A stretch of DNA of 8,765 bases. Source: DASPKT01 sp035626475. GTDB taxonomy: Bacteria; Pseudomonadota; Alphaproteobacteria; Azospirillales; Azospirillaceae. Positions 5,500 through 8,765 of the stretch are shown here, piece after piece. Location: positions 1-8,765 of the forward strand of contig DASPNP010000055.1 in the NCBI GenBank assembly GCA_035626475.1, written 5' to 3'. The notes beneath the pieces are model-generated. The model did no database searches. It was not told where the DNA came from and saw only the letters and a program-made list of their open reading frames with translations. Position 1 is the stretch's first letter, and every line of letters begins with the position of its first letter. The position numbers and the translations under genes are program-made.

Positions 5500-6126
5500 T
5501 CAGCGCGCCACCGTCGCCGTCAAGCCGCTGCCCAGCTCCAGCTTGTCGGCGTCGACCGCCACGGTCACGGCGCCGATCGGCTTGCCGTCGGCGGGGTCGA
5601 CGACGGTGAGGCTGATCTGGCGCTGGGCCATCAGGGTGGATTCGTCGCGGCGCGGCGCGTCGGCATGGACGGCCCCCGGGCCCTTGGCGAAGGTCTCCTT
5701 CCACTTGGCCTCGTCGCCCTGCCAGTAGTCGGAGGTGGCCGAGGTCATGCCGACATTCAGCCCCTTGGCGTCCATGACGATGATCTCGGTGTAGAGGCCC
5801 TTGGCCTGCTCCAGCTTGGTCATGACCAGCTTGGACACGGACGAGGTCGCCACCGCCTTGATGGTCGGCTGGTCCTTCTGCCCCAGCTCCGCCGTCCAGC
5901 GCTTGTCCAGCGCCTCGATCTCGGCCTGGGTAAGGGCGGCGTTGCGGCGGTTCTGCTCCTTGATGCCGTCGATCAGCGCCGGATCCTTCAGCCAGGGCGC
6001 GATCTCCTTCTCCGCGAAGAGGCGGGCGCCATCGTCGGCGGCGGCGGCCGGCGCCGAGGCGACGGCGCTCGCCAGGAGGGCGCCGCCAAGCAGGAGGGTG
6101 GCGAGGAGAGTCGGCTTCGTGGTCAT
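5500..6126 (-). CDS. Exported PDC/Cache-type sensor-domain protein without output domain
   Basis: The 208-residue protein starts with a clear signal peptide: TTKP, a hydrophobic core (7-24) and an Ala-rich cleavage region ending near residue 30. The mature part begins with a helix (LIDGIKEQN..., 51-59; LTQAEIEALDKRWTAEL, 65-81). It continues with a PAS-like PDC/Cache fold marked by YTEIIVMDAKGLNVGMTSATSDYWQGDEAKW (112-142) and ISLTVVDPADGKPIGAVTVAVDADKL (171-196). Such folds normally bind small ligands for chemoreceptors or histidine kinases. This one has no transmembrane anchor or signalling domain after it, so it may be a periplasmic binding partner of another sensor; that is inference. The start at 6124-6126 is chosen because it gives a proper signal peptide and has AGGGG about eight bases upstream; 15 extra in-frame residues upstream were discarded. 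It converges with the four-cysteine gene pair. Confidence 0.86.
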   Translation of the reverse strand: MTTKPTLLATLLLGGALLASAVASAPAAAADDGARLFAEKEIAPWLKDPALIDGIKEQNRRNAALTQAEIEALDKRWTAELGQKDQPTIKAVATSSVSKLVMTKLEQAKGLYTEIIVMDAKGLNVGMTSATSDYWQGDEAKWKETFAKGPGAVHADAPRRDESTLMAQRQISLTVVDPADGKPIGAVTVAVDADKLELGSGLTATVAR

Positions 6127-6217
6127 GTCGGTGCCCCTGATTGTCATTCCGCCGGCCCGGTCCGCCGGCACGGACTATGACGATAGGGCGGACGGAGGTA
6201 TCGACCAGACCCCCGGC

Positions 6218-6300
6218 AAAATAGTTTGGATAATTTTCCTTTAACGACCGGAACCGTACGCAGTGTTTGTCTAAAATCCGAAATATTTCGAACCGGTCTT
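6218..6300. promoter_or_regulatory. AT-rich control region with palindromes upstream of the sensor-domain gene
   Basis: This stretch is markedly richer in A/T than its surroundings and lies between the lrp stop and the sensor-domain start, both on the minus strand. It contains a perfect 12-base palindrome, CGAAATATTTCG (6279-6290), followed by ACCGGT (6292-6297). It also has a near-palindrome, GGATAATTTTCC (6228-6239). On the minus strand TTAAAG and TATTTT lie in this block with 15-base spacing, a poor but possible promoter. The palindromes are candidate operators; which regulator binds them is unknown, though the neighbouring Lrp protein is an obvious suspect. Confidence 0.45.
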
Positions 6301-6315
6301 ATTCAGTCGCCAGCA

Positions 6316-6750
6316 TCAGCGCCGGTCGAGATGCACGGCCAGCACCGGCGCCGTCGTCACATCGCGCACCTCGCGCCAGCGGGCGATTCGATCGCGCAGG
6401 GCGGAGAGCGCGGCCATGTCGGGGCAGCGCACCTTGACCATGGTATCGATCTCGCCGGCCAGCGACTCGACGCTCAGCACCTCCGGCAGGGCGCGCAGCA
6501 GCGGGGCCAGCCGGGCGCAGTGCGGGCCGTTGAGGCGCAGCGTCAGGTAGGCCTCCACCCCCGGCGGCCGCGTCGGCCCGCCCAGCCGCACCGTGTAGCC
6601 CTGGATGACGCCGTCGCGCTCCAGCCGGGCCATGCGCTCCTGCACGGCGCTGCGCGACAGGCCGACCAAGGCGGCGATCCGGGTGGTGGTCTCGCGGCCG
6701 TTCGCCTCCAGGATGGCGAGGATGCGGCCGTCCAGCTCGTCCAGGCTCAA
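6316..6750 (-). CDS. Lrp/AsnC family transcriptional regulator, TTG start
   Basis: The 144-residue protein has the Lrp layout: helix-turn-helix in residues 4-50 (LDELDGRILAILEANGRETTTRIAALVGLSRSAVQERMARLERDGVI, seen in pieces) and a RAM/AsnC effector domain from about 66 (VEAYLTLRLNG, LPEVLSVESLAGEIDTMVKVRC). It is clearly a different subfamily from the regulator at 2225. The start is TTG at 6748-6750, with AGGAG six bases upstream. An ATG lies between that site and the TTG in another frame, but it is followed at once by AGT TGA, and it is only one base from the AGGAG, so it cannot start this protein. The gene is divergent from the cysteine hydrolase, with 104 bases between starts. Lrp proteins commonly control a divergent neighbour, so the hydrolase is the likely target; this is inference. 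Confidence 0.92.
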   Translation of the reverse strand: MSLDELDGRILAILEANGRETTTRIAALVGLSRSAVQERMARLERDGVIQGYTVRLGGPTRPPGVEAYLTLRLNGPHCARLAPLLRALPEVLSVESLAGEIDTMVKVRCPDMAALSALRDRIARWREVRDVTTAPVLAVHLDRR

Positions 6751-6854
6751 CTCATTCTCCTGCCGGCGATCCGGCGGCGTTCCGGCGATCTGCCGGGTTC
6801 GGTCCGGCGGGGACCGGCCCTAGGCTGCCCTCGGTCTTCACCGGGAGCAAGAGC
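6751..6854. promoter_or_regulatory. Operator-like spacer between the lrp gene and the cysteine hydrolase
   Basis: Several ordered repeats fill this spacer. CCGGCGATC occurs twice (6763-6771 and 6782-6790), 19 bases apart. Each copy is part of an inverted repeat: GCCGG-cgat-CCGGC (6762-6775) and CCGGC-gatct-GCCGG (6782-6796). A third inverted repeat, CGGTCC-ggcgg-GGACCG, covers 6800-6816. A weak plus-strand promoter, TTCGGT (6798-6803) - 17 bases - TAGGCT (6821-6826), would be covered by that third repeat. This is the pattern expected for a regulator binding side by side along one DNA face. In so GC-rich a sequence, short repeats also arise by chance. Confidence 0.5.
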
Positions 6855-7427
6855 ATGATCCTCGACGACAACGCGGCGCTGATCTCCATCGACGTGCAGC
6901 GCGGCTTCGACAATCCGGCCTGGGGCCCGCGCAACAACCCCGCCATGGAAGCCAACGGCATGGCGCTGCTGGCCGCCTGGCGCGCGAGCGGCCGGCCGGT
7001 CTTCATCGTCCGCCACGACAGCCGCACCCCCGGCTCGACCCTGGCGCCGGGGCAGGAGGGCAACCGCCTGAAGCCCGGCTTCGAGCCGCGGGATGGCGAG
7101 CCGCTCATCACCAAGTCGGTCAACAGCGCCTTCATCGGCACCGACCTGGAGGCCCGGCTGCGCGCCGCCGGCGTCCGGCAGGTGGTGCTGTTCGGCATCT
7201 GCACCGACATGTGCGTCTCCACCACCGCCCGCATGGCGGCCAATCTGGGCTTCGAGCTGATCGTGGCCGGCGACGCCTGCCACACCTACGCGCAGACCGC
7301 GCCCGACGGGCAGGCGTTCGATGCCGAGACCATGCACCGGGTCCATCTGACCACGCTGGCAACCGAGTTCGGGACGGTGGCGGCCACGGCCGACCTGGTG
7401 GCCGCGACGATCCGCGCGGCGGCGTAG
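6855..7427 (+). CDS. Isochorismatase-like cysteine hydrolase
   Basis: The 190-residue cytosolic enzyme belongs to the isochorismatase-like (cysteine hydrolase) superfamily. The catalytic triad is visible: Asp13 in SIDVQRGF, Lys87 in LITKSVNSAFIGTDL, and Cys120 in LFGICTDMCVSTTARMA, which also carries the non-proline cis-peptide region. Members hydrolyse substrates ranging from isochorismate and nicotinamide to N-carbamoyl compounds and other amides. The motifs alone do not decide the substrate, so no gene symbol is given. The RHDSRTPGSTLAPGQEGN segment (53-70) lines the expected substrate loop. The ATG follows GGGAG with seven bases between. The divergent Lrp gene suggests induction by an amino acid or amide-like compound; this is inference. 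folA follows 60 bases downstream. Confidence 0.93.
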   Translation: MILDDNAALISIDVQRGFDNPAWGPRNNPAMEANGMALLAAWRASGRPVFIVRHDSRTPGSTLAPGQEGNRLKPGFEPRDGEPLITKSVNSAFIGTDLEARLRAAGVRQVVLFGICTDMCVSTTARMAANLGFELIVAGDACHTYAQTAPDGQAFDAETMHRVHLTTLATEFGTVAATADLVAATIRAAA

Positions 7428-7431
7428 ACCC

Positions 7432-7487
7432 ACCCCGCCGTTTTGCGCGGTTCAACAGGGCGGGGGTCTGCTGGTAGAACCCCGCCC
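7432..7487 (+). promoter_or_regulatory. folA leader with competing hairpins ending at the start codon
   Basis: Three complementary blocks occur in order: A, ACCCCGCC (7432-7439); B, GGGCGGGGGT (7458-7467); C, ACCCCGCCC (7479-7487). B can pair with A or with C but not both. The B-C hairpin (8 perfect pairs, 14-nt loop) ends on the base just before the folA ATG, and no clear ribosome site is visible. The layout resembles a switch controlling folA translation, but the A-B hairpin could equally be just a weak end signal for the upstream gene. Confidence 0.45.
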
Positions 7488-8024
7488 ATGACCGACACGA
7501 ATGCCCCCCGCCTCGCCCTCATCGCCGCCGTCGCGGAGAACCGCGTCATCGGCGTCGGCAACCGCCTGCCCTGGCGCCTGAAGGGCGACCTGAAGTTCTT
7601 CAAGGAGACGACGATGGGCAAGCCCATCGTCATGGGCCGCAAGACCTGGGAGAGCATCGGCGGCAAGCCCCTGCCGGGCCGCACCAACCTGGTGGTCACC
7701 CGCCAGGACAGCTACCGCGCGCCGGGAGCCGTCGTCTGCCACGACCTCAAGGCGGCGGTGGCCCAGGGACGCCTCATCGCCGGGGCGGACGGCGCCGGCG
7801 AGGTCATGGTGATCGGCGGCGAGAAGCTGTTCGAATACGCCCTGCGCGAGGCCGACCGGCTGTACCTGACCGAGGTTCATGCCCGGCCCATCGGCGACGC
7901 CTTCTTCCCCGCCTTCGACCGCGACGACTGGCGCGAAATCTCCCGCCAGGACGAGCCGGAGCAGACTCTCGAGAGCGGCGACCTGGCCCCGGCCTACAGC
8001 ATCGTGGTGCTGGACCGCGCATGA
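7488..8024 (+). CDS. folA: Dihydrofolate reductase
   Basis: FolA reduces dihydrofolate to tetrahydrofolate with NADPH, completing the cycle that ThyA drives. The 178-residue protein has all family landmarks: ENRVIGVGNRLPWRLKGDLKFFK (17-39) with the substrate-binding acid Asp34; the cofactor segment PIVMGRKTWESIG (46-58) and PLPGRTNLVVTR (61-72); VMVIGGEKLFEYAL (106-119); and the terminal strand pattern LYLTEV (125-130). Length is normal for a chromosomal enzyme with a slightly long N-terminus. The start at 7488 is chosen because MTDTNAPRLALIAAVAENRVIG fits the family and an earlier in-frame start adds 15 unrelated residues. There is no good Shine-Dalgarno sequence, and the start sits at the foot of a predicted hairpin. 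The gene overlaps the next by four bases (ATGA), so the two are translated together. thyA, its metabolic partner, lies about 5.7 kb upstream on the other strand. Confidence 0.97.
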   Translation: MTDTNAPRLALIAAVAENRVIGVGNRLPWRLKGDLKFFKETTMGKPIVMGRKTWESIGGKPLPGRTNLVVTRQDSYRAPGAVVCHDLKAAVAQGRLIAGADGAGEVMVIGGEKLFEYALREADRLYLTEVHARPIGDAFFPAFDRDDWREISRQDEPEQTLESGDLAPAYSIVVLDRA

Positions 8025-8662
8025 TCCTGACCGAGATCCCGCTGGAGCAGGTACCCGGGGCGCTGGCGACGGTGCGGGCCCGGCTGCTGCCGGGCAGCTT
8101 GGCGCGCCGCGTGCTGGACCGCGTCTCGGCGACGCTGGAGCTGGTGCCGCACGGCGTCGACACGCCGGAGCACCGGCGGCAGGCGATCGAGCTGGCGCAC
8201 GCCTTCGGCATCGGCACGCTGGACGAGGCACCGCAGGACGCCTTCAGCTGGGACGGCCGGGTCATCCGCACCCGCAGCGAGGCCTATGTCCTGATCCACG
8301 AGGTCGCGCACTGGCTGGTCTGCCCGCCGGAGCGCCGGCACCTGATCGACTTCGGCCTGGGCGCGGGGCCGGAGAGCGGCCGTCCAGACGAGGCCAATGC
8401 GGCCATCGCCGTGGACAAGGAGACCCAGATCGAGGAGGAGGCGCTGTCCTCCCTGCTCGGCATCCTCTGGGAGGCGGAGCTGGGCCAGCCGGCGATCCTG
8501 GCCTTCCTGGAGCAGAATTGGCTGGAAGGCTGGGAGCGTCCCGCCTGCGCCGAGAACCTGGTCCGCAACATCGAGTTGCTGCGCTCCCGCGGACTGATCC
8601 GTGCCGACGGGCGCCCATGCGCGCCAGAAACTTTCGCAGTAAAACGCGCCCGGGCAGTTTGA
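8021..8662 (+). CDS. HExxH putative metalloprotein resembling EpmC/YfcM (EF-P hydroxylase family)
   Basis: The 213-residue protein has a metal-site-like motif H93-E94-V-A-H97-W98 inside YVLIHEVAHWLVCPPERRHLIDFG (89-112). The wording HExxHW, then RRxLxDFG, then an acidic segment and an EExALxxLLG stretch (138-147) parallels E. coli EpmC/YfcM as I remember it. EpmC hydroxylates the modified lysine of elongation factor P. Similarity outside these blocks is low and the N-terminal 80 residues look different, so function should be treated as unassigned. No signal peptide or membrane segment is visible. The ATG overlaps the folA stop as ATGA, implying translational coupling. The C-terminal 20 residues are likely disordered. 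Alternatives are a zinc metallopeptidase-like protein or a non-catalytic relative. Confidence 0.72.
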   Translation: MILTEIPLEQVPGALATVRARLLPGSLARRVLDRVSATLELVPHGVDTPEHRRQAIELAHAFGIGTLDEAPQDAFSWDGRVIRTRSEAYVLIHEVAHWLVCPPERRHLIDFGLGAGPESGRPDEANAAIAVDKETQIEEEALSSLLGILWEAELGQPAILAFLEQNWLEGWERPACAENLVRNIELLRSRGLIRADGRPCAPETFAVKRARAV

Positions 8663-8765
8663 TTTCTTTTTGCGTTGCGGCAAAAGCTCGAAGAGTGGCG
8701 GCACTCCTTTCAGGGGTAGTCTTTAAGCCGTGATTCCCGTTGCTTGGATTGGGGTTATCGGCCAC
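8663..8765. other. Gene-free right end
   Basis: No gene is supported here. A T-rich stretch (8658-8671) overlaps and follows the last stop and is preceded by the palindrome GCCCGGGC (8649-8656), inside the end of the coding region; this may be a weak terminator. A small hairpin, GAGTG-GCGG-CACTC with CTTT after it, lies at 8693-8710. The lower GC of the stretch fits a promoter region for a gene beyond the window, but no -35/-10 pair could be fixed. Confidence 0.35.

Noticed and set aside
7452..8231. A 259-codon minus-strand frame across folA
   Set aside because: It is a shadow of folA on the opposite strand, with no conserved features.
8262..8765. Minus-strand frame open to the right edge
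   Set aside because: It is antisense to the EpmC-like gene, has arginine/proline-rich shadow composition and no recognisable motif.

Overview
The window is very GC-rich and compact, with strong G/C third-position bias. It looks like a chromosomal segment of an alphaproteobacterium, probably of the Rhodospirillales/Azospirillales type. The best evidence for this is a circularly permuted, two-piece tmRNA gene next to an alpha-type SspB adaptor. The RpoD sequence, a DUF6356 protein and the linkage of sspB, thyA and folA agree. From family knowledge, sspB-thyA-folA is a recurring alphaproteobacterial neighbourhood, often followed by hflK/hflC, which would lie beyond the right edge here. Species cannot be named from the sequence alone.

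Layout. Bases 1-522 are the 3' end of rpoD, closed by a strong intrinsic terminator. A 330-base gap follows and holds two nested inverted repeats of dispersed-repeat type. On the minus strand come thyA and, upstream of it, a small DUF6356 protein. A divergent Lrp/AsnC regulator resembling DecR/CyuR follows on the plus strand. Next come a well-formed sigma-70 promoter, the permuted ssrA gene, sspB and a TfoX N-terminal-domain protein with a TTG start.

Bases 4123-5492 hold the least explained part: two genes overlapping by ATGA that encode membrane-anchored or secreted proteins. They are diverged paralogues sharing all four of their cysteines and several sequence blocks, with a possible PA14-like core. 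They converge on a minus-strand exported PDC/Cache-type sensor-domain protein. A second Lrp/AsnC regulator, starting at TTG, is divergent from an isochorismatase-like cysteine hydrolase; their shared spacer carries several inverted repeats. The right end holds folA, whose start codon abuts a hairpin with an alternative pairing partner, overlapped by ATGA with an HExxH protein resembling EpmC/YfcM. The last 103 bases have no gene.

Functional themes. ssrA and sspB act together: tmRNA tags proteins from stalled ribosomes and SspB delivers them to ClpXP. ThyA and FolA form the dTMP/folate cycle but are on opposite strands and about 5.7 kb apart here. The remaining genes are regulatory or uncharacterised. 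I found no CRISPR array, transposase, phage gene or defence system. The best candidate for something undescribed is the tandem four-cysteine paralogue pair.
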